From the NCBI RefSeq assembly GCF_004684095.1, contig NZ_SRII01000006.1, positions 248,001-312,000 on the forward strand: a DNA stretch of 64,000 bases. Reading direction: 5' to 3'. Source of the stretch: Hymenobacter sp. UV11 (GTDB lineage: Bacteria > Bacteroidota > Bacteroidia > Cytophagales > Hymenobacteraceae). The notes beneath the pieces were generated by a model. The model was not told where the DNA came from. It saw only the letters and a list, made by a program, of their open reading frames with translations, and made no database searches. Below, one piece after another: positions 25,755-32,802 of the stretch (position 1 is its first letter; the number at the start of each line of letters is the position of its first letter). Made by a program: the position numbers and the translations under genes.

Positions 25755-26435
25755 ATGAAGCAAAGCAAAGACTTCTTCTGGCCCAGCTACGTCGACCTGA
25801 TGACGGCGCTGTTTTTAACCATGCTGGTGCTGTTTGTGCTGAGCTACAAGCTCTTCAACGACAAGCAGCAGGGCCTCATCGCGGCCAATGCCAAGCTGGA
25901 AGTGCAGCTCAAGGAAAAGAAAAAGCTGGACGAGATAAAAGAAGCCCTCAAGCGGCTCGATAACTCGCGCTATTTCACGTATAACAAGACCTATAAGCGC
26001 TACGAGCTAAACTTCGAAGTACTGTTTCAGCCCGGCCGCTACGACCTGCCGACGGCGGCGCGGCAGCCGCTCATTGAGGCCGGGCAATTCTTGCTGCGCC
26101 AGGTGCAGAGCCTGCGCAACGATGGCATTCAGTACCTCGTTATTATCGAGGGTAGGGCGGCGATGAATCCCAACTTTCCGCTCGATGCCCCACAGAATGC
26201 CGACCAGCAAACCGTGCGGGAGCTGAGCTACAACCGGGCGCTGGCCGTGGTGTACTTGTGGCAACAGGCTGGCATTCAGTTTCCAAAGAATATTGAGGTT
26301 ATTCCGGCCGGCAGCGGCTACCGGGGCGCGGGGCGCTACAGCGGCTACGCCAAGGAGCAACTCAACAAGCGCTTCATTATCCAGATTCAGCCCAAAATCG
26401 GTTCGCTCGACGCCCAGCCCCTACCCCCTCGCTAG
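25755..26435 (+). CDS. MotB/OmpA-like stator partner
   Basis: A 226-residue protein with one N-terminal helix FWPSYVDLMTALFLTMLVLF carrying an Asp (Asp14 in SYVDLMTAL), the expected ion-carrying residue of MotB/ZorB-like proteins. A helical linker (KLEVQLKEKKKLDEIKEALK) follows, then an OmpA-like domain with FEVLFQPGRYDL, LVIIEGRAAM, the ELSYNRALAVVYLWQQAG helix and the terminal NKRFIIQIQP. The last motif matches the OmpA peptidoglycan-binding core NRRVEI. It pairs with the preceding MotA-like gene. The cytoplasmic N-terminus and periplasmic C-terminus would anchor the complex to the cell wall. Confidence 0.87.
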   Translation: MKQSKDFFWPSYVDLMTALFLTMLVLFVLSYKLFNDKQQGLIAANAKLEVQLKEKKKLDEIKEALKRLDNSRYFTYNKTYKRYELNFEVLFQPGRYDLPTAARQPLIEAGQFLLRQVQSLRNDGIQYLVIIEGRAAMNPNFPLDAPQNADQQTVRELSYNRALAVVYLWQQAGIQFPKNIEVIPAGSGYRGAGRYSGYAKEQLNKRFIIQIQPKIGSLDAQPLPPR

Positions 26436-26448
26436 CCGTATAGCCGGC

Positions 26449-26892
26449 ATGCATCTCCTCCTGCGCTTTCCGGTGGCCCAGCCGCCGGCCGTGGTTCTGG
26501 CGGGCTTCACCCGCGAGCTATTCGTGGCCCTGGCCCCGCCGTTTCCGAAGTTCCACCTCATTCGCTACGACGGCAATAATACCGGCGATACGGTCATTAT
26601 CGAGCTGCAAGTCGGCCCCAAGCGCTGGCGCTGGACCTCCCTCATCACGGACAACGGCGCGCTACCCGACGGCACGCACTACTTTGTGGATGAGGGCCAG
26701 GTGCTGCCCGCGCCGCTGCGGCAGTGGCGGCACCGCCACCTCATTGAGCCCGGGCCGGGGGGTAGGGGCAGCATCATTGTGGAAGATATTCATTTCAGTA
26801 CCGGCCGCCGCTGGCTCGACTGGCTCATTCGGCCGGCCATGTGGGCGCAGTTCAAGCTGCGTGGGCCGGTGTACCGGCGGTGGTTCAAGTAG
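26449..26892 (+). CDS. SRPBCC-fold ligand-binding protein
   Basis: A 147-residue cytosolic protein with the appearance of the START/Bet v1-like SRPBCC superfamily: an N-terminal strand MHLLLRFPVAQPPAVVLAGF, a central beta-sheet (TVIIELQVGPKRWRWTSLIT) and a C-terminal helix (WLDWLIRPAMWAQFKLRG). The ligand is unknown. The frame is open upstream to 26293, overlapping the MotB-like gene out of frame; the ATG at 26449 is preferred because the conserved part starts there. It lies 13 bases after the MotB-like stop and may be the last gene of that operon, although its family has no known link with motors. Confidence 0.75.
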   Translation: MHLLLRFPVAQPPAVVLAGFTRELFVALAPPFPKFHLIRYDGNNTGDTVIIELQVGPKRWRWTSLITDNGALPDGTHYFVDEGQVLPAPLRQWRHRHLIEPGPGGRGSIIVEDIHFSTGRRWLDWLIRPAMWAQFKLRGPVYRRWFK

Positions 26893-26982
26893 CGCCAAGT
26901 AGCGCGAACTTTGTAGTTCGCGTTTCCTACATCGGAAAGCTTCACCTGAAAACGCGATTTACAAAAATCGCGCTACTGCGCC
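26890..26982. repeat. Inverted repeat, family G (AGTAGCGCGA type)
   Basis: Imperfect inverted pairs: AGTAGCGCGAACTTTGTAGT and TTCGCG at the left, ATTTACAAAAATCGCGCTACT at the right (26955-26976), with an inner GGAAAGCTTCACC. It overlaps the stop of the SRPBCC gene and ends just before rlmI. Confidence 0.6.
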
Positions 26983-26988
26983 CCTGCC

Positions 26989-28182
26989 ATGCCCGCCACC
27001 ATTGTCCTCAAAAACGGAAAAGACCACTCCCTGCGCCGCCGCCACCCCTGGGTATTTTCGGGGGCCATTGCCCGCGCGCTGGGCGAGCCGCAGGAGGGCG
27101 AGGCGGTGCGCGTCGAAACGCAAGCGGGCGAATTGCTGGGGGTAGGGCACTACTCGGGCAGCGGCTCCATTGCGGTGCGGATGCTGGATTTTGGACCGGC
27201 AGCCGAGCTCCCTACCCCCGACTTTTGGGTGAATCGCCTGGCCAATGCCTACGCCCTGCGCCAGCGCCTGGCCCTCACGGGCACGGCCGACACCAACGTT
27301 TTCCGGCTCGTGCACGCTGAGGGCGACGGCCTGCCGGGCCTCATCATCGACGTGTATGGCGATGTGGCCGTGGTGCAGGCGCACAGCGTGGGCATGTACC
27401 GCGCCCGACCCGAAATAGCTGATGCGCTGCAAGTTGTGTTTGGCGATAAGCTGCGCGCCATCTACGATAAAAGCGCCGAAACTACGCCCGGGCACGCCGT
27501 GGGCGACAACAAGAACGGCTACCTCTTCGGCGAAAGCACGGGCCACGAGCATCTGGTGCACGAAAACGGCCACCAGTTCGCCGTGGATTGGGAGACGGGC
27601 CAGAAAACCGGCTTCTTCATCGACCAGCGCGACAACCGCGCCCTGCTGGCCCGCTATTCGCCCGGCCGCCGCGTGCTCAACACGTTTTGCTACACCGGCG
27701 GCTTCTCGGTGTATGCCCTGGAGGCCGGCGCCGAGCTGGTGCACTCCGTAGATAGCAGCAAGAAAGCCATTGCGTTAACGGAGCGCAATGCCGAGCTGTC
27801 GCACCACGCCGACCGCCACGCCGCCTACCCCGACGACGTGCTCACGTTCCTCAAAAGCCACTCGGCCGAGTACGACTTGCTGGTGCTCGACCCGCCCGCT
27901 TTCGCCAAGCACCTCAGCGCCCGCCACGCCGCCCTCATGGGCTATAAGCGCCTTAATGCGGCCGGCATTGCGCACCTGGCACCGGGCGGATTACTCTTCA
28001 CGTTCTCGTGTTCGCAAGTCGTTAGCCCCGAGCTATTTGAGGGCGCGGTGCTAGCCGCCGCCATTGAGGCTGGCCGGCCGGCGCGCATCCTGCACCGCCT
28101 CACCCAGCCCGCCGACCACCCGGTGAGCCTTTTCCACCCCGAGGGCGCATATTTGAAAGGCCTCGTGCTGGCGGTGGAGTAA
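26989..28182 (+). CDS. rlmI: 23S rRNA (cytosine(1962)-C5)-methyltransferase, RlmI-type
   Basis: A 397-residue protein with an N-terminal PUA domain (VLKNGKDHSLRRRHPWVFSG) and a C-terminal SAM-dependent methyltransferase domain. Family motifs are GDGLPGLIIDVYGD, the EXE-like segment QKTGFFIDQRDNR, motif I VLNTFCYTGGFSVYALE and the catalytic block LLVLDPPAFAKH. It methylates 23S rRNA at C1962 in E. coli; the target here is inferred. Length fits the family. The ATG at 26989 follows an inverted repeat. Confidence 0.93.
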   Translation: MPATIVLKNGKDHSLRRRHPWVFSGAIARALGEPQEGEAVRVETQAGELLGVGHYSGSGSIAVRMLDFGPAAELPTPDFWVNRLANAYALRQRLALTGTADTNVFRLVHAEGDGLPGLIIDVYGDVAVVQAHSVGMYRARPEIADALQVVFGDKLRAIYDKSAETTPGHAVGDNKNGYLFGESTGHEHLVHENGHQFAVDWETGQKTGFFIDQRDNRALLARYSPGRRVLNTFCYTGGFSVYALEAGAELVHSVDSSKKAIALTERNAELSHHADRHAAYPDDVLTFLKSHSAEYDLLVLDPPAFAKHLSARHAALMGYKRLNAAGIAHLAPGGLLFTFSCSQVVSPELFEGAVLAAAIEAGRPARILHRLTQPADHPVSLFHPEGAYLKGLVLAVE

Positions 28183-28257
28183 TGTAAAACGGAGTGGTAC
28201 TCCGTTTCCGTTAGAACAAGACGTTCACGCGGAAACGGAGTGCCACTCAGTTTTACA
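28183..28257. repeat. Palindromic repeat pair, family F
   Basis: Arms AAAACGGAGTGGTACTCCGTTT and GGAAACGGAGTGCCACTCAG plus TTTTAC, the same family as 25668-25741. It fills the gap between convergent rlmI and the thioesterase, whose stop follows 7 bases later. Confidence 0.88.
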
Positions 28258-28263
28258 GGGTTG

Positions 28264-28656
28264 TTACGCCGGCCGCAGGGGGGTAGGGCGGCGGTTATCA
28301 TCCACGGCCACGAAGGTGAAGGAGCCTGTCACGGCCAGCAGGCGGTCCTCGGAATACATCTGCTCCACGAATAATTCGACCCGCACTTGCAGGCTGGTGG
28401 TGCCCACGCGCACCACGTTGCCGATGAGCTCGACGAGCGTGCCGCCGGGAATGGGGTGCGTAAAATCCACTTTATCAGAGGACACCGTTACCATTTTGAG
28501 GCGCGAGAAGCGGGTAGCCGTGATGAAGGCCACCTCGTCCATCATGTGCAGGGTGGCGCCGCCGAAGAGCGTGTCGTAGTGGTTGACGGTGTTCGGGAAA
28601 ACGGCTTTGAAGATGCGCGTTTCGGCGCGGGCAATCTGGTCGGCGAGGGCTGGCAT
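28264..28656 (-). CDS. Acyl-CoA thioesterase, hotdog fold (YciA-like)
   Basis: A 130-residue hotdog-fold protein. Typical residues are visible: MNHYDTLFGG-type motif NHYDTLFGGATLHMMDEVAF (catalytic Asp/Asn region), VSSDKVDFTHPI and VELIGNVVRVGTTSL. It probably hydrolyses medium- or short-chain acyl-CoA in the cytosol. It is transcribed away from crtD, and the cobalamin riboswitch lies about 180 bases upstream in the same direction, so it could in principle be under its control. The start is the ATG at 28656 directly after a CTACCCCCC run. Confidence 0.88.
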   Translation of the reverse strand: MPALADQIARAETRIFKAVFPNTVNHYDTLFGGATLHMMDEVAFITATRFSRLKMVTVSSDKVDFTHPIPGGTLVELIGNVVRVGTTSLQVRVELFVEQMYSEDRLLAVTGSFTFVAVDDNRRPTPLRPA

Positions 28657-28670
28657 GGGGGGTAGGGATA

Positions 28671-28704
28671 AGGAAAAACACGGCTCGCGGCGCTACGTTT
28701 TCCT
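28671..28704 (-). other. Hairpin between riboswitch and thioesterase
   Basis: GGAAAACG...CGTGTTTTCC can pair on the minus strand with a GC-rich middle containing a second possible pairing. It could be an attenuator for the upstream riboswitch. Weak evidence. Confidence 0.3.
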
Positions 28705-28837
28705 ACCCCCTCTTTTGTTAGTAAAGCCCTCACTCAGACCCAGCTACGCCTGCCCCGGCCGCCGCGCACGCACAGCAGCCGGCCGCCGGCGTGCCAAACC
28801 TGATGCGGAGCCCCAAAGCGCGGAGGAAGCATCAAAT

Positions 28838-29030
28838 GGTGGCCGGCAGGTCTCCTGACTTTGTGCCAGCCGGCAGCCCGTCCTTCTCAGCCAGCCCGGG
28901 GGCCCGCCAATGGAACACGAGGAGCTGCGGCCACGAAGGCACTTACAGTAGCGCGTCTGTGCGGGAGTTTCACCCGCTTCCCTTTTCATTGCGGCTTCTC
29001 GTGGGGAGAAACCGCAAACCGGCCGCTGGT
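28838..29030 (-). ncRNA. Cobalamin (B12) riboswitch
   Basis: Read on the minus strand, the conserved core is present in order: AAAAGGGAAGCGGGTGAAAC, TCCCGC, the GCTACTGTAA segment of the B12 box region, and AAAGTCAGGAGACCTGCC at the 3' end. The terminal GGCCGG (29019-29024) pairs with CCGGCC (28841-28846) to close P1. This matches the cobalamin riboswitch consensus closely. No B12-uptake, synthesis or dependent gene follows downstream: the next minus-strand gene is the thioesterase at 28656. On the other strand the nearest gene is the carotenoid desaturase, which it cannot control in cis as a leader. Confidence 0.9.
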
Positions 29031-29115
29031 TGATTTTGAAAAATCGTGGCAGCAGTAAACCGCCGCGAAGGTAGCGCGTATTTTCGGCGGGCAGGGCCAA
29101 ACTTATCCCCCGGCC

Positions 29116-30630
29116 GTGGTGGTTAAAGGCTTAGTGTTTACGAAAAAGAAAACTTCGTCCCCGCGCCAGCCCGTAGCCGTTATTGGGGCGGGCGTGGCCG
29201 GGCTGGCCGCCGCCGCGCGGCTGGCGGTGGCCGGGCACCCGGTCACGGTGTTTGAGGCCAGCAGCTCCTTCGGGGGCAAAATGCACCAGTTTGACCTGCC
29301 CGGCGGCTACCGCTTCGATGCCGGGCCGTCGCTGTTCACGCTGCCGCAGCTGGTGGATGACATTTTTCGGCTGGCCCACCGCGAGCCCGCTGACTACTTC
29401 CGCTACGAGCGCCTCGACCCGATTACCAACTATTTTTTCGCCGATGGCACCCGCCTCACGGCCTGGGCCGACGCGCCCAAATTCGCGGCCGAAGTGGAGC
29501 AGAAGCTAGGCGTGCCGGCCGCCGCCGTGGCGCAGTTTCTGGCGCGTAGCGGCCGGGCCTACGACGCCACGGCGGGCACCTTCCTGCACAAGTCGCTGCA
29601 CAAAGCCAGCACCTATTTCAACTCCGAAACGCTGAAAGCGGTGGCCGCCCTGCCCTCCCTCGGCCTCACGGGCACCATGCACGCCCGCCATGAAAAAGCA
29701 TTTGGGCAGGATGCGCGCCTGGTGCAACTCTTTGACCGCTACGCTACTTATAACGGCTCCGACCCCTACCAGGCGCCGGCCACACTCTCGCTTATTCCGC
29801 ACCTGGAGCATGGCATCGGCGCATTTTACCCCGAGGGCGGCATCTACGCCATTGCCAGCAGCCTGCACCGGCTGGCCGAGGAGTTTGGGGTGAAGTTTCG
29901 GTTCAAGGAGCCGGTGCGCGAGATTCTGACGGCCGGCGACCTCGTCACGGGCTTGCGCACCGACCAGGATGTGTACGACTTTACGCAGGTAGTCAGCAAC
30001 ATGGATGTGGTGCCCACCTACCGCCACCTCCTACCCCAGCAGCCCGCGCCCGAGCGCACGCTGGGCCAGCCGCGCTCGTCGTCGGCATTGATTTTTTATT
30101 GGGGGGTAGGGCGCGAATTCCCCGAGCTGGACCTGCACAATATCTTCTTCTCGGCCGATTACAAAGCGGAGTTCGACGCGATTTTCCAAGAAAAAACCGT
30201 GGCCGACGACGTGACGGTCTACGTTAATATCACCTCCAAAAAAACGCCCACCGAGGCCCCGGCCGGCCACGAAAACTGGTTTGTGATGGTGAACGTGCCT
30301 CACGACCAGGGCCAGGACTGGGCGGCTCTCACCGCTAAAACGCGCCGCGTGGTGCTGGCCAAGCTCAGCCGCGCGCTGAATGTTGATTTAGAGCCGCTTA
30401 TCCAAGCCGAAAAGGTATGGACGCCGCCCGGCATCGCGGCCGATACGTCATCGTTTGGGGGCGCGCTGTACGGCAGCTCCAGCAACAACGCGCTGGCGGC
30501 TTTTTTGCGGCACCCCAACTTTTCGGGCCGGCTGGCGGGGCTGTACTTTTGCGGCGGCTCGGTTCATCCGGGCGGCGGCATTCCACTGTGTTTACTTTCG
30601 GCCAAAATCGTGGCCGAGCTAATTTCTTAA
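29116..30630 (+). CDS. crtD: Carotenoid desaturase, CrtD/CrtI family
   Basis: A 504-residue FAD-dependent carotenoid dehydrogenase. The N-terminal dinucleotide fold is AVIGAGVAGLAAAARLAVAG, with GGKMHQFDLPGGYRFDAGPS following, and the C-terminal FAD motif is FCGGSVHPGGGIPLCLLSAK. The PGGGIPL ending and the neighbouring CruF-type gene favour a 1-hydroxycarotenoid 3,4-desaturase (CrtD) over phytoene desaturase CrtI, but the two are related and this is inference. The start is GTG at 29116. Together with the next gene it would extend a gamma-carotene or lycopene-type end group toward flexixanthin-like pigments. Confidence 0.85.
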   Translation: MVVKGLVFTKKKTSSPRQPVAVIGAGVAGLAAAARLAVAGHPVTVFEASSSFGGKMHQFDLPGGYRFDAGPSLFTLPQLVDDIFRLAHREPADYFRYERLDPITNYFFADGTRLTAWADAPKFAAEVEQKLGVPAAAVAQFLARSGRAYDATAGTFLHKSLHKASTYFNSETLKAVAALPSLGLTGTMHARHEKAFGQDARLVQLFDRYATYNGSDPYQAPATLSLIPHLEHGIGAFYPEGGIYAIASSLHRLAEEFGVKFRFKEPVREILTAGDLVTGLRTDQDVYDFTQVVSNMDVVPTYRHLLPQQPAPERTLGQPRSSSALIFYWGVGREFPELDLHNIFFSADYKAEFDAIFQEKTVADDVTVYVNITSKKTPTEAPAGHENWFVMVNVPHDQGQDWAALTAKTRRVVLAKLSRALNVDLEPLIQAEKVWTPPGIAADTSSFGGALYGSSSNNALAAFLRHPNFSGRLAGLYFCGGSVHPGGGIPLCLLSAKIVAELIS

Positions 30631-30717
30631 AATTATGACTTATGAATTACAGATTATGAATGGCAGCTATTGACGCTCAGCCCCACTTCATAATTTGTAA
30701 TTCATAATTTGTAATTC
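30629..30717. repeat. AT-rich inverted repeat, family H (TTATGAATTAC type)
   Basis: Left arm 30629-30663 (ATTATGACTTATGAATTACA) and right arm 30684-30717 (TAATTTGTAATTCATAATTT) are imperfect inverted copies. The unit is strikingly AT-rich against the genome and lies between crtD and cruF. Confidence 0.8.
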
Positions 30718-30723
30718 CTTCAA

Positions 30724-31392
30724 ATGGAGTTTTCGAATTTATCTGCGCCACCGGCCGCCTCCACTGCGCGGCTGCGTCTGGCGCAAGGCTTGGTATTGCT
30801 GTTTCACATCACTGGCTTCGTAGGGCTGGCATTTAGCCAAGACAAGGCTTTTTACCTGAAATACACGCCCCTGACGCTGCTGCTGACGGCGGGGTTGCTG
30901 GCGGCGTTTCAGCCGGGGCGCGGCCTGTTGTTTTGGCTGTTTGTGATGCAGGCCTTCCTGCTCGGCATGGTGGCCGAGGTGGTGGGCACCAACACGGGCT
31001 TGCTGTTTGGGCACTATACCTACGGCGCCACGCTGGGGCCGCAGTACATGGGCGCGCCCTGGCTCATCGGCCTCAACTGGGTGGTAGTGACCTACTTGGC
31101 GGGTGTGCTGGCGGCTTACCTCCCGGTGCCTGCGTGGGTGCGGGTGCTAGTGGGCGCGGCCCTGATGGTGGGCTTCGACCTGTGCCTGGAGCCGGTAGCC
31201 GGGCGCTACGACTTCTGGCACTGGACCGGCGACCTGGTGCCGCTACGCAATTTCCGCGACTGGTTTTTGCTGGCCCTACTCATGCAGCTGCTATTTGTGC
31301 GCACGCCCTTCCCCAAGCGCAACGCCCTGGCGCCACTGGTGTACCTGGTGCAGCTTCTCTTCTTTTTCGGCCTGAGCCTGCTCACACCGTAA
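30724..31392 (+). CDS. cruF: Carotenoid 1,2-hydratase-type membrane protein, CruF-like
   Basis: A 222-residue membrane protein with about seven helices. Family residues include EVVGTNTGLLFGHYTYG and GAPWLIGLNWVVVTY, as in the CruF (DUF422) gamma-carotene 1',2'-hydratases, and later FDLCLEPVAGRYDFWHW with conserved acidic and His residues. It would hydrate the psi end of a carotenoid, creating the substrate of the CrtD encoded just upstream. The order crtD-cruF is typical in Bacteroidota pigment clusters, but no crtB, crtI, crtY or crtZ is in the window. Confidence 0.85.
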   Translation: MEFSNLSAPPAASTARLRLAQGLVLLFHITGFVGLAFSQDKAFYLKYTPLTLLLTAGLLAAFQPGRGLLFWLFVMQAFLLGMVAEVVGTNTGLLFGHYTYGATLGPQYMGAPWLIGLNWVVVTYLAGVLAAYLPVPAWVRVLVGAALMVGFDLCLEPVAGRYDFWHWTGDLVPLRNFRDWFLLALLMQLLFVRTPFPKRNALAPLVYLVQLLFFFGLSLLTP

Positions 31393-31476
31393 GGGCACTT
31401 TTGGCGCCCAGAAAAAGTTATTGATATGCCCCGTGGCAGCCCCCAGAAGGGACCGCCGCGGGGCTGCTTTTTGACT

Positions 31477-32070
31477 ATGAACAACTTGATTTTCTTCGGC
31501 GACAGCCTCACGGCGGGCTACGGCCTGGCGGCCGCCGCCAGCTTCCCGGCGCTCATCCAGGCCAAGCTCGACGCCGCCGGCCTACCCTACCAATCGCTGA
31601 ACTACGGCGTGAGCGGCGAAACCTCGGCAGGCGGCCGCCAGCGCCTACCCACCGTGCTGGCCCGCCACTCGCCCGCCGCCTTCGTGCTGGCACTGGGCGC
31701 CAATGACGGCCTGCGCGGCATTCCGGTGCGCGAAACTGCGGCCAACCTACGCCATATTCTGCACGAGGTGCGGCAGCAGTTTCCGGCCGCGCTGCTGGTG
31801 CTGGCCGGCCTGGAGGTGCCCTTCGACCTGGGGCCGCTGGGCGTGCCCGGCCTCAGCCGCTATGCGCAGGAGTTTAGCGGCCTCTTCACCACGTTGGCGC
31901 AGCAGGAAGGGGTAGGGCTGGTGCCGTCGCTGCTGGCGGGCGTGGCGGGCCGCCCCGCGCTCAACCTGCCCGACCGCGTGCATCCCAACGCCGCCGGCCA
32001 GCAGCTACTGGCTGCCAACGTGTGGGCCGTGCTGGAGCCGACCTTGCGGGCAGCCGTAGTGCCAAGTTGA
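31477..32070 (+). CDS. SGNH/GDSL-type esterase (TesA-like)
   Basis: A 197-residue hydrolase of the SGNH superfamily. Block I is FFGDSLTAGYGL with nucleophile Ser10, block II GVSGETSAGG, block III LGANDGLRGI and block V DRVHPNAAG with the catalytic Asp/His. It resembles arylesterase/thioesterase I TesA. No signal peptide from ATG 31477; 17 codons upstream in the same frame (from ATG 31426) look non-coding. A strong terminator follows, then tRNA-Leu on the other strand. Substrate unknown. Confidence 0.9.
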   Translation: MNNLIFFGDSLTAGYGLAAAASFPALIQAKLDAAGLPYQSLNYGVSGETSAGGRQRLPTVLARHSPAAFVLALGANDGLRGIPVRETAANLRHILHEVRQQFPAALLVLAGLEVPFDLGPLGVPGLSRYAQEFSGLFTTLAQQEGVGLVPSLLAGVAGRPALNLPDRVHPNAAGQQLLAANVWAVLEPTLRAAVVPS

Positions 32071-32076
32071 GCAACG

Positions 32077-32120
32077 CAAAAGGCCCGTCTTTCAGCAAGC
32101 TGAAAAACGGGCCTTTTTTA
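32077..32120 (+). terminator. Strong rho-independent terminator
   Basis: AAAAGGCCCGTCTTTCAGC pairs with GCTGAAAAACGGGCCTTTTT around a short loop, ending in a T-run on the plus strand and A-run/T-run symmetry on both, so it can serve the esterase and tRNA-Leu. Confidence 0.9.
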
Positions 32121-32121
32121 G

Positions 32122-32205
32122 TACCAGAGACGGGAATCGAACCCGTACTTCCTTACGGAAACGGCATTTTAAGTGCCGCGTGTCTACCTATTCCACCACT
32201 CCGGC
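32122..32205 (-). tRNA. tRNA-Leu (anticodon TAA)
   Basis: Minus strand, 84 bases: 5' GCCGGAG stem pairs with CTCTGGT (two wobbles), D-loop GGTGGAATAGGTAGACAC, anticodon loop ACTTAAAAT, long variable arm as expected for leucine, T-arm GGTTCGAATCC, discriminator A. The first 18 bases also encode the end of the HNH gene. Confidence 0.95.
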
Positions 32206-32685
32206 TTTTTTCTGATTCTTGCCCCGGTAATTATCAGTTAACGCATGGCAGTTGGGGCAAAGCAACTGCAAGTTAGCAAGTCGGTGGTCATTATTCACGC
32301 CATTGACGTGGTGCAGCTCCAATGGAATGCGTTTGCCTTGCCACTCAGTTAAGCTGCAACTTTCACACCGGGCCTCTTTCAATCCGAATTCAATCAGCCG
32401 ATTACGCAATCTGAAAGTGGATGTGTAAAGCGAGTTTTCTATTAGAATTCCTTCCCAAGAAAAAGGCTTACCGAGCATTCGGTAGCGCGGCCCGGCGTTC
32501 CAACCCTTGCCCGTGAAATGACTGATATCCAGCGCTAGCCGCTTGATGCGATTGTGCACCGTTTTGTAGTTGCCCCCGGCAGGTATCAGCCCAATTCGCT
32601 CCACTACCTGCCGCACCGATAAGCTTTCGGCTACTACCTGCCGAAACTCCTCATCCGTGCTCGTGCTTTTGCGTGGGGCAGCCAT
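32188..32685 (-). CDS. HNH endonuclease-like protein, 3' end inside tRNA-Leu
   Basis: A 165-residue protein with a C-terminal HNH domain: zinc ligands RCESC (Cys107, Cys110) and LLCPNCHALTDNY (Cys143, Cys146), catalytic block LELHHVNGVNNDHRLANL (His125, His126, His134). The N-terminal half (DEEFRQVVAESLSVRQVVER) looks like a helix-turn-helix DNA-recognition part. Coding continues into the 5' end of tRNA-Leu; its last residues AGVVE and stop TAG are tRNA bases 1-18. The region is lower in GC than its neighbours. Proteins of this kind are typical of phages and small homing-like elements, so lateral arrival beside the tRNA is likely. Confidence 0.88.
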   Translation of the reverse strand: MAAPRKSTSTDEEFRQVVAESLSVRQVVERIGLIPAGGNYKTVHNRIKRLALDISHFTGKGWNAGPRYRMLGKPFSWEGILIENSLYTSTFRLRNRLIEFGLKEARCESCSLTEWQGKRIPLELHHVNGVNNDHRLANLQLLCPNCHALTDNYRGKNQKKAGVVE

Positions 32686-32697
32686 AGCTTACAAAAC

Positions 32698-32725
32698 AAA
32701 AACGCCACCCGAAGGTGGCGTTTTT
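32698..32725 (-). terminator. Bidirectional hairpin terminator
   Basis: AAAAACGCCACC / GGTGGCGTTTTT with a CGAA loop; 12-bp stem with A- and T-runs. Located between tRNA-Gly and the HNH gene, it would end the tRNA transcript. Confidence 0.85.
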
Positions 32726-32729
32726 CTGG

Positions 32730-32802
32730 AGCGGGAGACGAGGTTCGAACTCGCGACCTCGACCTTGGCAAGGTCGCGCTCTACCAACTGAGCTACTCTC
32801 GC
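32730..32802 (-). tRNA. tRNA-Gly (anticodon GCC)
   Basis: Minus strand, 73 bases: 5' GCGAGAG, D-arm GCTCAGTTGGTAGAGC, anticodon loop CTTGCCAAG, T-arm GAGTTCGAACCTC, discriminator T as usual for glycine. There is one A-C mismatch in the acceptor stem. Confidence 0.95.

Noticed and set aside
12411-26435. Complete Zorya defence system
   Set aside because: ZorC and a nuclease-linked ZorD are not seen; only the motor pair and a generic SNF2 gene match, so it is reported as a resemblance.
26293-26448. N-terminal extension of the SRPBCC gene
   Set aside because: Overlaps the MotB-like gene out of frame; conserved sequence begins at ATG 26449.
28734-28832. 32-codon minus-strand frame just after the riboswitch
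   Set aside because: Arg/Gly-rich, no family match, and no support beyond an ATG; not listed as a gene.
28744-29100. Minus-strand frame of 118 codons over the riboswitch
   Set aside because: It lies on the conserved RNA structure and its translation is not protein-like; a by-product of the riboswitch sequence.
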